Below are positions 35,278 to 44,344 of a DNA stretch of 64,000 nt, one piece after another; the first letter of the stretch is position 1; each line of letters starts with the position of its first letter. Source of the stretch: SIG299 sp045531955 (GTDB lineage: Bacteria > Bacillota > Clostridia > Lachnospirales > Lachnospiraceae). The notes under the pieces are model-generated. The model was not told where the DNA came from. It saw nothing but the letters and a program-made list of their open reading frames with translations, and did no database searches. The position numbers were made by a program, and so were the translations under genes. The stretch spans positions 84,432 to 148,431 of the forward strand of contig JAZSFC010000031.1 in NCBI GenBank assembly GCA_045531955.1. Reading direction: 5' to 3'.

Positions 35278-36374
35278 TATAGTTCTAATACCGCTGCTCC
35301 TTTCCCCTTCTTTAGTGTTACCACAAATTCCGAACCTTCTCCGGGTGTACTTATCACCATGATTTCACCCTCACATTTTCTGATAATTTCTTTACAAATA
35401 GCCAGTCCCAGACCGTTTCCCTGAGATTTTCTGGATGTATCTCCCTGATAAAACTTATCAAAAATGTGAGTCTTTGTCTCTTCATCCATTCCAATGCCGT
35501 TATCCCGGACGGTTATCCGGACACTTTCTTTATCTCCGGAAAGCAGAACGCCGATTGTTCCACCGGCATCGGTATACTTAATGGCATTTCCGATTAAATT
35601 GGTCCATACGGTAAACAGCAATGACGGATGACCGGTAAACTGTATTTCCGGTAATTCCAAATCCAATTCCAGATTTTTTTCACTCCACTTTGGTTCTAAT
35701 AACACAATTGCCTCGCGTAATTGCTCGTCCAAACGGAAGGTTACCGGACTTTCCAAAAACTGTTGCTGCTCCATTTTGGACAACCGGAGAATATTTTCCG
35801 TCAAATCATTCAATTTATCAATATGGAAAAAGATTTTCCGGATATACTCTGTCTTTTCCTCTTCCGTAAGTTCCGAATCCTGTAATAAGGTGGCATAGCC
35901 GCTGATGGCAGATAACGGAGTTTTGAATTCATGGGAAACATCCGCTATAAAATCATTCCGCATAATTTCTACGGAATTGAGTTCTTTTACCATCCGGTTA
36001 AAGTTTTCAAAGGTACGCTCCAGCTCCTCGAATTCCCCCTGATAGGATATCTCTGCCGTAAAGTCCCCAGATGCAACTTTCCCTGCAGCCACACTGATTT
36101 GCTGTAACGGATTAAAAATCTTTTTCATCAGGTAATAGGCAGCAACCGTAGATAAAAACAAACACAAAAGCGTCAGCAAAATAAGCAGTGTCCACGGTGT
36201 GGACAGCTCCGAAAGGGAAACACCAAGTACCAATAAGATAGCAACCAATATCACCGCCAGTACGGCATATACAATCAATACACCCAATATTTCAAGCGTT
36301 AAACGGTTACGCATTTTTGTATTACCGAACTGCTTTTCATCCAAAACCTTTTTTGTTTCTATTTTTTTAGCCAT
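35277..36374 (-). CDS. Sensor histidine kinase
   Basis: The 365-residue kinase has two adjacent membrane helices (~28-52 and ~62-84) with almost no extracytoplasmic loop, a HAMP linker, a HisKA domain with His148 (DVSHEFKTPLSAISGY) and an ATPase domain (NLIGNAIKYT, DNGIGMDEE, GNGLGLAICKEI). The short loop suggests it senses within the membrane, as in BceS/LiaS-like intramembrane-sensing kinases. It overlaps the response-regulator gene by 8 nt. Confidence 0.93.
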   Translation of the reverse strand: MAKKIETKKVLDEKQFGNTKMRNRLTLEILGVLIVYAVLAVILVAILLVLGVSLSELSTPWTLLILLTLLCLFLSTVAAYYLMKKIFNPLQQISVAAGKVASGDFTAEISYQGEFEELERTFENFNRMVKELNSVEIMRNDFIADVSHEFKTPLSAISGYATLLQDSELTEEEKTEYIRKIFFHIDKLNDLTENILRLSKMEQQQFLESPVTFRLDEQLREAIVLLEPKWSEKNLELDLELPEIQFTGHPSLLFTVWTNLIGNAIKYTDAGGTIGVLLSGDKESVRITVRDNGIGMDEETKTHIFDKFYQGDTSRKSQGNGLGLAICKEIIRKCEGEIMVISTPGEGSEFVVTLKKGKGAAVLEL

Positions 36375-37044
36375 TTTTCTTCACCGCCCGGTACCCAAGC
36401 CCCCGGATAGTTACAATTTCGAAGTCTTCGTTTTTCTTAAACCGTTCTCTCAACCGGCTGATATGTACGTCCAGCGTATGAGAATCCACATACCCTTCCG
36501 GCCCCCAGATATCGTCTAAAATCTGCTGTCTGGTAAATATCTGTCCCGGATAAGACAGTAATTTATATAACAACTGGAATTCCTTTTGCGGTAGAATCTG
36601 ACTGCCCTGAGCATCTTCTACCGTCCAGACATCATATAATAAACTGGTGCCACCGAAAGACAGCCTGCGTTCGCTGACGCTTTTTGCCCGGCGAAGCAAC
36701 GCCTGTACCCTTAGCAACATTTCCTGCAAATCCACCGGTTTTACCATATAATCATCCGCACCGGAAAGGAAGCCGCTCTGTTTATCTTTAATGTCACTTT
36801 TGGCGGTAATCATCATAACCGGCAATGTCATTTGCGCCTCTCTTAACTGACGGACAAACTCAAAACCGTCTATTCCCGGCATCATAACATCGGAAATAAT
36901 CAGGTCCACAGACTCTGTTTCTAAAATTTCCAAAGCCCTTACCGCATCAGATGCATTTAATGCTTCATACCCGTTCCGGACTAAGGTTCTGCAAAACAGG
37001 CGGTTTAATTCATTATCATCTTCCACTACAAGTATTTTGAACAT
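36367..37044 (-). CDS. OmpR-family response regulator
   Basis: The start at 37044 (MFKILVVEDD) has GGAGGAG before it. The 225 residues have a receiver domain with Asp52 (SDVMMPGIDG) and an OmpR-type winged helix domain (LHVSRLRERFKK-like LDVHISRLRERFKKNEDF, RGLGYR). It is the partner of the kinase downstream. Target genes are unknown; the prepilin peptidase in the same operon is a candidate output. Confidence 0.93.
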   Translation of the reverse strand: MFKILVVEDDNELNRLFCRTLVRNGYEALNASDAVRALEILETESVDLIISDVMMPGIDGFEFVRQLREAQMTLPVMMITAKSDIKDKQSGFLSGADDYMVKPVDLQEMLLRVQALLRRAKSVSERRLSFGGTSLLYDVWTVEDAQGSQILPQKEFQLLYKLLSYPGQIFTRQQILDDIWGPEGYVDSHTLDVHISRLRERFKKNEDFEIVTIRGLGYRAVKKNG

Positions 37045-37075
37045 AGGACTCCTCCATTTTTGACACACTATCTTT

Positions 37076-37104
37076 ATTTTCCACCAAATCACTTCATCCG
37101 TCAA
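37076..37104 (-). promoter_or_regulatory. Candidate promoter for the two-component operon
   Basis: TTGACG (complement of 37099-37104) and GAAAAT (complement of 37076-37081) are 17 bp apart, 32 bp before the start codon. Confidence 0.35.
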
Positions 37105-37126
37105 TCTATTTTATAAAACTTTTATC

Positions 37127-37155
37127 TTCACAGATTGTCACTTTTGTGCTATACT
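37127..37155 (+). promoter_or_regulatory. Extended -10 promoter for aroE
   Basis: TTCACA (37127-37132), a 17-bp spacer ending in TGC, and TATACT (37150-37155) make a good sigma-A promoter with extended -10. Confidence 0.6.
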
Positions 37156-37212
37156 TCAATAAAGTATTTTTGATTTACCATAACTTTTGCAAAATGCATG
37201 GAGGTTATTCCT

Positions 37213-37974
37213 ATGAACCGCTACGGACTTATCGGAGAAAAACTGGGACACAGTTATTCCAAAATCATACACGAACAGCTTGCTGATTATTCCTACGACC
37301 TGATTCCGCTTTCCAAAGAAGAATTTGCGCCGTTTATGGAAGCCCATGATTTTACCGCCATCAATGTAACCATTCCATATAAACAGGATGTCATTCCGTA
37401 TTTGGACGAAATATCAGAAGCAGCCAAAGCCATCGGCGCCGTCAACTGTATTGTAAACAAAGCAGGAAAGCTTTACGGTCATAATACAGATTATGCCGGT
37501 TTTTTATACACACTTCAAAACAACGACATCATCATTACCGGGAAAAAGGTTCTGGTACTTGGAAACGGCGGTGCTGCCAAAGCCGTTGTTGCTGCTCTTA
37601 AGTCTCTGAACCCAAAAGAACTGATTACCGTAAAGTACAAAGAAGAGCCGGGAGTTATCACTTATGAACAGGCCGCTAAATTGCATTCAGACGCTTCTGT
37701 CATTGTCAATACAAGTCCGGTAGGTATGTACCCTAATGTAGATGCATCTCCTATGGATATTGCTCCATATGAAGCTCTCACCGCTGTGGTAGACCTGATT
37801 TACAATCCAACCACAACTAAACTCCTCGCCCAGGCAAAGGAACGCGGTATTACCGCTGTTAACGGTTTGGAAATGCTGGTTGCCCAGGCAAAATATGCGG
37901 CAGAATTGTTCTTAGACACGGCAATACCGGAGGAACGCATCGAAGAAGTGGTCCACTCCATCACCTGCGCCTGA
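37213..37974 (+). CDS. aroE: Shikimate dehydrogenase
   Basis: AroE reduces 3-dehydroshikimate with NADPH in the aromatic pathway. The ATG at 37213 (MNRYGLIG) has GGAGG 7 nt upstream; an earlier GTG/ATG-like start is less likely. The 253 residues carry the catalytic Lys57 in NVTIPYKQDV and Asp93 in HNTDYAGF, and the GNGGAAKAVVAAL nucleotide loop. It stands alone, away from other aro genes. Confidence 0.93.
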   Translation: MNRYGLIGEKLGHSYSKIIHEQLADYSYDLIPLSKEEFAPFMEAHDFTAINVTIPYKQDVIPYLDEISEAAKAIGAVNCIVNKAGKLYGHNTDYAGFLYTLQNNDIIITGKKVLVLGNGGAAKAVVAALKSLNPKELITVKYKEEPGVITYEQAAKLHSDASVIVNTSPVGMYPNVDASPMDIAPYEALTAVVDLIYNPTTTKLLAQAKERGITAVNGLEMLVAQAKYAAELFLDTAIPEERIEEVVHSITCA

Positions 37975-37977
37975 CAA

Positions 37978-38137
37978 CAAGAAGAAAAAAGCAGAAGGTC
38001 TTAAAATTTATACTACTTTCAGAACAAAAAAATGGTAAGTGCAGGAACCGTCAGCGGTGAGCGGGTTCCCAACTTACCATTTTTCTTGTCTGAAAGTAAT
38101 ATAAACTTACTAGCGCTATTTCTGCTTTTTCTTCTTG
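37978..38137. repeat. 160-bp nested near-palindrome with conserved core (hairpin family copy 2)
   Basis: From outside in: 37978-37996 pairs with 38120-38137 (one extra A on the left), 38004-38040 pairs with 38072-38108 at 32 of 37 positions, and GGAACC (38044-38049) pairs with GGTTCC (38064-38069) around a 14-nt loop. The inner stem and loop match copy 1 at 9372-9399 in inverse orientation. The outer right arm is the last codons of the 40-residue membrane peptide gene. It lies between convergent genes and should act as a bidirectional terminator. Confidence 0.85.
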
Positions 38138-38238
38138 CCTTTGCTCAGCGCAGCTCCTAAGCAAAATGCACCGACTGCAATTGCCAACATCAATACATAC
38201 TGAATGCCGGAGCTTAATAATTCTGCTAAAAAATCCAT
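38116..38238 (-). CDS. 40-residue single-span membrane peptide
   Basis: A GAGAGGA site lies about 7 nt before the ATG at 38238; the frame ends at TAG 38116-38118. The product has one hydrophobic helix (~12-31, IQYVLMLAIAVGAFCLGAAL) and a strongly basic tail (SKGKKKKQK), so it should be inserted with the tail in the cytoplasm. It is encoded just downstream of hisIE on the same strand. The family is not known to me. Confidence 0.7.
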   Translation of the reverse strand: MDFLAELLSSGIQYVLMLAIAVGAFCLGAALSKGKKKKQK

Positions 38239-38285
38239 CGTAACAAATCCTCTCTTTCACAAAAATACCGTAACCCCATGACTGA

Positions 38286-39566
38286 TTAATCGCGGTTTGC
38301 CAGCTCTTCGAAAACATCCTTCCAGTCAATGCCGCACTCTGCCATCAGTACGGTTACATGATATAAGAAATCTGCAATTTCGTACTTGATTTCGGTTTTA
38401 TCCGGATTCTTGGCTGCAATGACAATTTCCGTTGCCTCTTCGCCGCACTTCTTTAATATTTTATCAATGCCCTTGGTAAACAGGTAATTCGTATAAGAAC
38501 CTTCCTTTGGATTTAACTTACGGTCCATTACCGTGGCGTAAATCTTTTCCAAAATATTAGTGTTGTCTTCTACTTCCCATTCTGTCTTTACCAGATCACG
38601 GTAGAAACAGGAACGGTTACCGGTATGACACGCCGCACCAATCTGCTTTACCTTGGCAAGCAGGGTATCGTTATCACAATCGATGGATAAGGATTTAACA
38701 AACTGGTAGTGTCCGGAGGTTTCACCCTTAATCCAAAGCTCATTTCGGCTTCTGGAATAATAGGTCATCTTACCTGTACTTACAGTACAATTATACGCTT
38801 CTTCATTCATGTAAGCAAGCATTAAAACTTCATTGGTTTTATAATCCTGTACAATCACCGGAACCAGACCGTTCTCCAGCTTTTTCATGTCCGCAAATGC
38901 CACCGGACTTTCCGGTGTTTTCACGTCATATCCCTGTTCCTTTAAAGACTGCTTTATTTTATAAACATCCTTTTCACGGTAATAGTTGGTAGCAACACCG
39001 ATAAGGTTCGGTATTTCCAATAAATCGGTGATGGAGTTTCTCTGCAAGCTGTCCCGTATCATGATTGGACAAACCACTTCGTTTACTTTTTCAATAAACT
39101 TACCGTTTATGGTGACATGCTTTGCCATAATACCGTAAACACCAAGCTGTAAAAGTTCCGCATAATTCTGCTTATACTCCTCTAAGTACGCTACGGTTTC
39201 CGCCATACCGAAATTCATCTGCATCATAACAGAGGTTGCGCCAAACTTAATAATGGCATCCCTAACCAGTGCGGTGTCGGACATATATTCCGGGTCCAAT
39301 ACCACCTTTTCTGCTCCCGCATAGTAAATCTTCTTTACATCTTCCAAGCGGTCCACATAACAGCCGGCATAGAACGGGATATCCATTCTTTCCTTCAGTT
39401 CGCGAAGAGTTAAAACGAATTCTTCTCTTTCTTTTTCATCCTTGGAATAGTTATAAATAAACAAACCATCCACACCGTTGCCGTCATAAAAACCACCCAG
39501 ATTAAGGATTGTTTCCTTTGTTTCGTTCTGCGCATTCAAATATGCAAAAATCTTTTTCTGACTCAT
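38286..39566 (-). CDS. hisI: HisIE fused to an N-terminal HisF-like domain
   Basis: The 426-residue protein has three parts. Residues ~1-212 resemble a HisF/HisA barrel (IPFYAGCYVDRLEDVKK, AGAEKVVLDPE), but where HisF has catalytic Asp11 and Asp130 it has Asn11 and Asn118, and the phosphate-binding GG is AGC. Residues ~225-330 are phosphoribosyl-AMP cyclohydrolase HisI (SIDCDND at 294-300, Cys313, Cys320). Residues ~337-426 are phosphoribosyl-ATP pyrophosphatase HisE (EEATE at 377-381, EIADFLYH). The HisI and HisE parts should catalyse steps 2 and 3 of histidine synthesis; the HisF-like part probably lacks activity. It is the last large gene of the his operon. Confidence 0.92.
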   Translation of the reverse strand: MSQKKIFAYLNAQNETKETILNLGGFYDGNGVDGLFIYNYSKDEKEREEFVLTLRELKERMDIPFYAGCYVDRLEDVKKIYYAGAEKVVLDPEYMSDTALVRDAIIKFGATSVMMQMNFGMAETVAYLEEYKQNYAELLQLGVYGIMAKHVTINGKFIEKVNEVVCPIMIRDSLQRNSITDLLEIPNLIGVATNYYREKDVYKIKQSLKEQGYDVKTPESPVAFADMKKLENGLVPVIVQDYKTNEVLMLAYMNEEAYNCTVSTGKMTYYSRSRNELWIKGETSGHYQFVKSLSIDCDNDTLLAKVKQIGAACHTGNRSCFYRDLVKTEWEVEDNTNILEKIYATVMDRKLNPKEGSYTNYLFTKGIDKILKKCGEEATEIVIAAKNPDKTEIKYEIADFLYHVTVLMAECGIDWKDVFEELANRD

Positions 39567-39589
39567 AGCTTTCGCCTCCCTTTCGGAAT

Positions 39590-40306
39590 TTAGTCAAAGC
39601 GGGCTGCCGCTTCCTTTAAGTCTACTCTCTTTTCATAAATTGCTTTACCGAGAATTGCACCTTCCACATTGATTTTTTCCAGTTCAATCAGGTCATTCAT
39701 GCAGGAAACACCGCCGGAAGCTACAATATTCATGCCGGTAGCCTCTACCAGACGCGCGGTCTGTGCAAAGTTTGGTCCGCACAGCATGCCGTCTTTGGAA
39801 ATATCAGTATAAATTATGGTTTTTACTCCCAAATCCTTCATGGAAAGCGCCAGGGTTACTGCATCTACATTGCTGATGGTTTCCCAGCCTTTGATAGCAA
39901 CCATGCCATCCTTGGCATCAATCCCAACCACAATTTTGTCAGCACCGAACTTTTCCACTGCTTCCTTAACAAATTCCGGATGTTCCACCGCTACAGTACC
40001 AAGAATCACTCTGGTTACTCCTAAAGAAAGGCGGTGTTCAATGTCTCCCATGGTACGGATTCCGCCGCCGATTTCCACCGGAATGGTTACATTTTCTACG
40101 ATTTTCTTTAAAGCTGCATCGTTAGCTCCGGTACCTCTGAGCGCTCCGTCCAGATCTACAATATGCAGGAACTTTGCGCCGTCTGCCTCAAATTCCTTCG
40201 CCACCTGATACGGTTCATTTGCATATACCGTAGTATCTTCGAACACGCCCTGACGAAGTCTTACGCACTGTCCGTTTTTTATATCAATTGCAGGATATAA
40301 TCTCAT
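39590..40306 (-). CDS. hisA: ProFAR isomerase HisA
   Basis: HisA isomerises ProFAR to PRFAR. The start at 40306 (MRLYPAIDIKNG) has GGAG 7 nt upstream and is preferred to an ATG 12 nt earlier without a site. The 238-residue barrel has the phosphate-binding GGGIR and the catalytic Asp8-type PAIDI and TDISKDG motifs. Confidence 0.95.
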   Translation of the reverse strand: MRLYPAIDIKNGQCVRLRQGVFEDTTVYANEPYQVAKEFEADGAKFLHIVDLDGALRGTGANDAALKKIVENVTIPVEIGGGIRTMGDIEHRLSLGVTRVILGTVAVEHPEFVKEAVEKFGADKIVVGIDAKDGMVAIKGWETISNVDAVTLALSMKDLGVKTIIYTDISKDGMLCGPNFAQTARLVEATGMNIVASGGVSCMNDLIELEKINVEGAILGKAIYEKRVDLKEAAARFD

Positions 40307-40338
40307 GGTATTCTCCATTCTGTTTATTTCAAGCTATT

Positions 40339-40923
40339 TTACAACGCACCCTTCGCAGAAAGTACGCCCTGAATTCTTTCATCAACTTTTGTGGCTGCAT
40401 CTAAAGCTCTTGCAAAAGACTTATAGGCAGCCTCAATTAAATGATGATTATTGGTACCATCCAGCTGCTTCAGATGCAGATTCATCTTGGCACTGTAGGA
40501 AACGGCATAGAAGAACTCTCGTACCATTTCAGTGTCGTATTCACCGACTCTGTCGGTAGTAAACTTCATATCAAAATTAAGATATGGTCTTCCGGATAAA
40601 TCCAGGGCACAAAGACACAGGGTTTCGTCCATCGGAAGAATACAGCTACCGTATCTGGTAATGCCTTCCTTACCGCCGAGCGCCTGCTCAATTGCCTGGC
40701 CAAGTACAATACCCACATCTTCGATGGTATGGTGGCAATCCACCTCCAAATCACCCTTGCAGGACACCTTCAAATCAAAAAAACCGTGTCTTGCAAAAGA
40801 ATTTAACATATGGTCAAAGAAACCGATGCCGGTGGATACTTCCGCTTTACCGGTGCCGTCAATATTCAGTTCCAGAACAATATCGGTTTCCTTTGTTTTT
40901 CTTTCAATTTTAGCCGTTCTCAT
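40339..40923 (-). CDS. hisB: Imidazoleglycerol-phosphate dehydratase
   Basis: The start at 40923 (MRTAKIERK) has AGGAAGG before it. The 194-residue monofunctional enzyme has the duplicated metal motifs HHTIEDVG and NNHHLIEAAYKS. It dehydrates imidazole glycerol phosphate. Confidence 0.95.
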   Translation of the reverse strand: MRTAKIERKTKETDIVLELNIDGTGKAEVSTGIGFFDHMLNSFARHGFFDLKVSCKGDLEVDCHHTIEDVGIVLGQAIEQALGGKEGITRYGSCILPMDETLCLCALDLSGRPYLNFDMKFTTDRVGEYDTEMVREFFYAVSYSAKMNLHLKQLDGTNNHHLIEAAYKSFARALDAATKVDERIQGVLSAKGAL

Positions 40924-40968
40924 AGTAACCTTCCTTTCTTCGCAGCACACTTTGCCGCAAATCTACTG

Positions 40969-42270
40969 TTACTTCACTTCCTTACCGAAACGTACTGCAA
41001 TGGAGTTTGCATGTGCAGTTAAGCCTTCCGCTTTAGCAAAACGGATGATATCCTCGTGAATCGGCTCCAATGCTTCTCTTGAGTAGGAAATAATGCTGGA
41101 CTTCTTAATAAAGTCATCAACGCTCAGCGGAGAAAAGAACTTTGCCGTGCCGTTGGTAGGGAGCACATGGTTTGGACCTGCAAAGTAATCGCCTAAAGGT
41201 TCGCTTGCATATTCTCCAAGGAAAATAGCGCCCGCATTCTTTACCTTTGTCATGGTCTGGAACGGGTCCTTTGTGATGATTTCCAGGTGTTCGGACGCAA
41301 TTTCATTTACTACATCAAGAGCATCTGTCATATTGTCTGCCACTAATAAATAACCGTAGTTTTCCAGGGACTTTTCTAAGATTGCTTTTCTGGATAACTG
41401 GTTTACAAAACGGGTTACTTCTTTTTCTACCTTTTCTGCCAGTTCACGGCTGGTGGTTACCAAAATAGCACTGGCCAACTCGTCATGCTCCGCCTGGGAT
41501 AATAAGTCTGCCGCCACATAGGTAGGATTCGCGGTTTCATCCGCAAGAACTAAAATTTCACTTGGGCCTGCCACGGAGTCAATGCTAACATGTCCGTACA
41601 CTGCCTTCTTTGCAAGGGCAACGTAAATATTACCCGGACCTACGATTTTATCTACCTTCGGAATACTCTCAGTGCCAAATGCTAAAGCGGCAATGGCCTG
41701 GGCACCGCCCACCTTGTAGATTTCTGTAACACCGGCTTCTTTCGCCGCAACTAAAGTACCTTCATATACCTTACCGTCTGCTCCCGGAGGAGTTACCATG
41801 GCAATACGCTCCACGCCTGCTACCTTGGCAGGAATTACATTCATTAAAACGGAAGAAGGATACGCAGCCTTACCACCCGGAACATATACGCCCACCGCAC
41901 CGATGGCAGATACTTTCTGTCCAAGGATGGTGCCGGACGGAGTAGAATCAAACCAGCTGTACTGCTTCTGCTTTTCATGATAAATACGGATGTTTTCTGC
42001 CGCCTTGCGGATAACATCAAGCACCTCTGCCGGAAGCTTTTCATATGCTTCTGCAATTTCTGCATCAGTAACACGGATCGTTTCCGCAGTTAATTCTGCT
42101 TTATCAAACCGCTTGGTATAATCAAATAACGCGGCATCCTTGTTCTGCTTTACGTTATCAAGAATTTCTGCCACTACAGCGGTCTGGGCTTCGTATTGGT
42201 TCGGACTTCTTTTTAACAAATTTTCTAATATATTTTTCTTATTTTCTTCATTTAATGTCAGAATTTTCAT
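40969..42270 (-). CDS. hisD: Histidinol dehydrogenase
   Basis: HisD oxidises histidinol to histidine in two NAD-linked steps using zinc. The 433 residues include GGAQAIAALAFGT, the zinc/substrate region DLLSQAEHD and GPNHVLPT. It lies between hisG and hisB in the operon. Confidence 0.95.
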   Translation of the reverse strand: MKILTLNEENKKNILENLLKRSPNQYEAQTAVVAEILDNVKQNKDAALFDYTKRFDKAELTAETIRVTDAEIAEAYEKLPAEVLDVIRKAAENIRIYHEKQKQYSWFDSTPSGTILGQKVSAIGAVGVYVPGGKAAYPSSVLMNVIPAKVAGVERIAMVTPPGADGKVYEGTLVAAKEAGVTEIYKVGGAQAIAALAFGTESIPKVDKIVGPGNIYVALAKKAVYGHVSIDSVAGPSEILVLADETANPTYVAADLLSQAEHDELASAILVTTSRELAEKVEKEVTRFVNQLSRKAILEKSLENYGYLLVADNMTDALDVVNEIASEHLEIITKDPFQTMTKVKNAGAIFLGEYASEPLGDYFAGPNHVLPTNGTAKFFSPLSVDDFIKKSSIISYSREALEPIHEDIIRFAKAEGLTAHANSIAVRFGKEVK

Positions 42271-42330
42271 GATGTATTCTCTCTTTCTGTAGTTCCACGG
42301 ATAAAGCCTCCGTTTTCTACCTGATTATCA

Positions 42331-42963
42331 CTACCGGTTTCTCAGTTTTTCAATTATTGCCGCGATTCTTTCATGTTCCATCTTCATGCTGACCTGATTT
42401 ACTACCATTCTTGCAGAAAGCGGTAAAATCTCTTCCAACACTTCCAAACCGTTTTCCCTAAGTGTTGCACCGGTTTCCACGATATCTACAATCACCTCGG
42501 AAAGGCCAACAATCGGTGCCAGTTCGATGGAACCGTTCAACTTAATGATTTCCACCGTCTGATGCTTTTTATTAAAGAAATAGTCCTTGGCAATCTTCGG
42601 ATATTTGGTGGCCACACGAATCATCTGACCACTCTCTAATAACTCTCTTGCAGATTCCGGACCGGCTACGCACATCCGGCACTTACCGATGTCCAAATCC
42701 AACACCTCATAAATCTTCTTATCTTCCTCTATAATGGTATCACGTCCGACAACACCGATATCAGCTGCTCCGTACTCTACGTAGGTTGGCACATCGGTTG
42801 CCTTGGCAAGGAAAAATTTCAACTTCAACTCCTCGTTCACAAAAATCAGCTTACGTGAATCTTTATCCTTCATTTCCTCGCAGGTAATACCTATTGTTTC
42901 TAATATACTTAATGTCTTCGTGGCAAGGCGCCCCTTGGCCAACGCAAATGTTAAATATTCCAT
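42331..42963 (-). CDS. hisG: ATP phosphoribosyltransferase, short form
   Basis: HisG makes the first histidine intermediate from ATP and PRPP. At 210 residues it lacks the regulatory C-terminal domain and needs HisZ, encoded directly upstream. ALAKGRLATKTL near the start and VETGATLRENGLEV are typical. Confidence 0.95.
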   Translation of the reverse strand: MEYLTFALAKGRLATKTLSILETIGITCEEMKDKDSRKLIFVNEELKLKFFLAKATDVPTYVEYGAADIGVVGRDTIIEEDKKIYEVLDLDIGKCRMCVAGPESARELLESGQMIRVATKYPKIAKDYFFNKKHQTVEIIKLNGSIELAPIVGLSEVIVDIVETGATLRENGLEVLEEILPLSARMVVNQVSMKMEHERIAAIIEKLRNR

Positions 42964-42980
42964 AGTCTTCAGCCTTTCTT

Positions 42981-44159
42981 CTACATATGCAGGATATTTT
43001 TTGCACCGATATGCTCGGCATAGTTCTGTAATGTATCTTCAGTATGGGCACCTGCTTTTAAAAGTGTGACCGCAATACCTTCTGCCCGAAGTTCCGCAGC
43101 CTTTGCCACCGCATTGTTCTTTCCTTCTTCAGAATAAACAATCAGTGTTCCATCTGCTGCCGGATGCTCTAATAATCCCTGACGGAGTAATGCTGTCAAA
43201 AGCTGGTCGGAATACACGGCAATGCCGATAGCCGGAGCCTGCTTACCGAACTGGCCTACCAAAGAATCATAACGGCCGCCTGCCGCAATCACGTCTCCTG
43301 TTCCGTGAGTATAGGCACGGAATAAAATACCGGTGTAATAATTGAACTGGCTGAGCATACCAAGGTCAAAGAAAATATGATCTTCCTTACCGTATAAGCA
43401 CAACGCATCATAAAACTGCTCTAACCGAGTAAGTGCTGCAATTGCACGCTCATTTACCGTAATCTTCTTCATATTATGGATGGTTTCGATAGAACCGAAA
43501 TGGCTGGATAACTGTGTAAAAACTTCCTTTAATTCCACAGAAATTTCTTTTTCCGAAAGAAGCTGTTCTACGCCAAACACATTTTTCATTTCGATTAATC
43601 TGCGAAGTTCGTCGGTTTCTTCCTCGGAAAATCCGGCTTCTTCCACTAATGCACGGAAAAAGTCTGCCTGACCAGCCACCACCTGGAACTTGGTAAGACC
43701 GGAGGCGCTTAAACAATCCATCATAAGTGCTGCCATTTCCGCATCTGCTTCCGGGGTAGCGTCATTATACAGTTCCGCACCAATCTGAGTGCTTTCTTTT
43801 AACTTGCCCTGATAACCGGAATGATTCACAAACACGCTACCGTGATAAAACAGACGGATTGGAAGTTCCTCATGCTTAAAGTACTTTGCCACGCATCTGG
43901 CAGCCTGCGGAGTCATGTCCGGACGGAGTACCAATGTCTCACCGTCACGGTCTACAAACTTGTACATATCCTTAGACGGAACCGTGCCGCGCTCTTTATT
44001 AAAAATATCAAAATATTCAAAGGTAGGAGTCATAAACTGATGGAAGCCGTACTGCTTCATTACTTCCTTCATATGATTCTCCACCGCATCTTTTCTCTGA
44101 AATTCAGAATTGTAAATGTCTCTTACTCCACCGGGAGTATGTAATAAAATATCCTTCAT
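42981..44159 (-). CDS. hisZ: ATP phosphoribosyltransferase regulatory subunit
   Basis: HisZ is a histidyl-tRNA synthetase paralogue that activates short HisG and carries histidine feedback. The 392 residues have the class II synthetase-like fold (MTPTFEYFD, LRPDMTPQAAR, AAGGRYDSLVGQFG). It begins the operon behind a consensus promoter. Confidence 0.94.
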   Translation of the reverse strand: MKDILLHTPGGVRDIYNSEFQRKDAVENHMKEVMKQYGFHQFMTPTFEYFDIFNKERGTVPSKDMYKFVDRDGETLVLRPDMTPQAARCVAKYFKHEELPIRLFYHGSVFVNHSGYQGKLKESTQIGAELYNDATPEADAEMAALMMDCLSASGLTKFQVVAGQADFFRALVEEAGFSEEETDELRRLIEMKNVFGVEQLLSEKEISVELKEVFTQLSSHFGSIETIHNMKKITVNERAIAALTRLEQFYDALCLYGKEDHIFFDLGMLSQFNYYTGILFRAYTHGTGDVIAAGGRYDSLVGQFGKQAPAIGIAVYSDQLLTALLRQGLLEHPAADGTLIVYSEEGKNNAVAKAAELRAEGIAVTLLKAGAHTEDTLQNYAEHIGAKNILHM

Positions 44160-44269
44160 AGATTCTCTCCATTCTTTCAGGTAACGTCATATCGCTTTGT
44201 AAAAAGCCCACATCACAATTCACTTTACCTTGGTAACGTGCTACCAAATTAGCATAATATATTATTGGA

Positions 44270-44298
44270 ATTATAATTCATTGACGCGCACATGTCAA
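44270..44298 (-). promoter_or_regulatory. Consensus sigma-A promoter of the his operon
   Basis: TTGACA (complement of 44293-44298), a 17-bp spacer and TATAAT (complement of 44270-44275) fit the consensus perfectly. The ~100-nt leader contains a 6-bp hairpin (TTGGTA/TACCAA, 44232-44249); no T-box or His-rich leader peptide was found. Confidence 0.85.
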
Positions 44299-44344
44299 GT
44301 CTTTCCTTCGTATCCTGTTAAAAAACTAACATATGCAACATAAA

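Noticed and set aside
44160..44344. T-box or histidine attenuator before hisZ
   Set aside because: No T-box AGGGTGGNACCGCG-like element, no run of His codons and no terminator were found, only a small hairpin.
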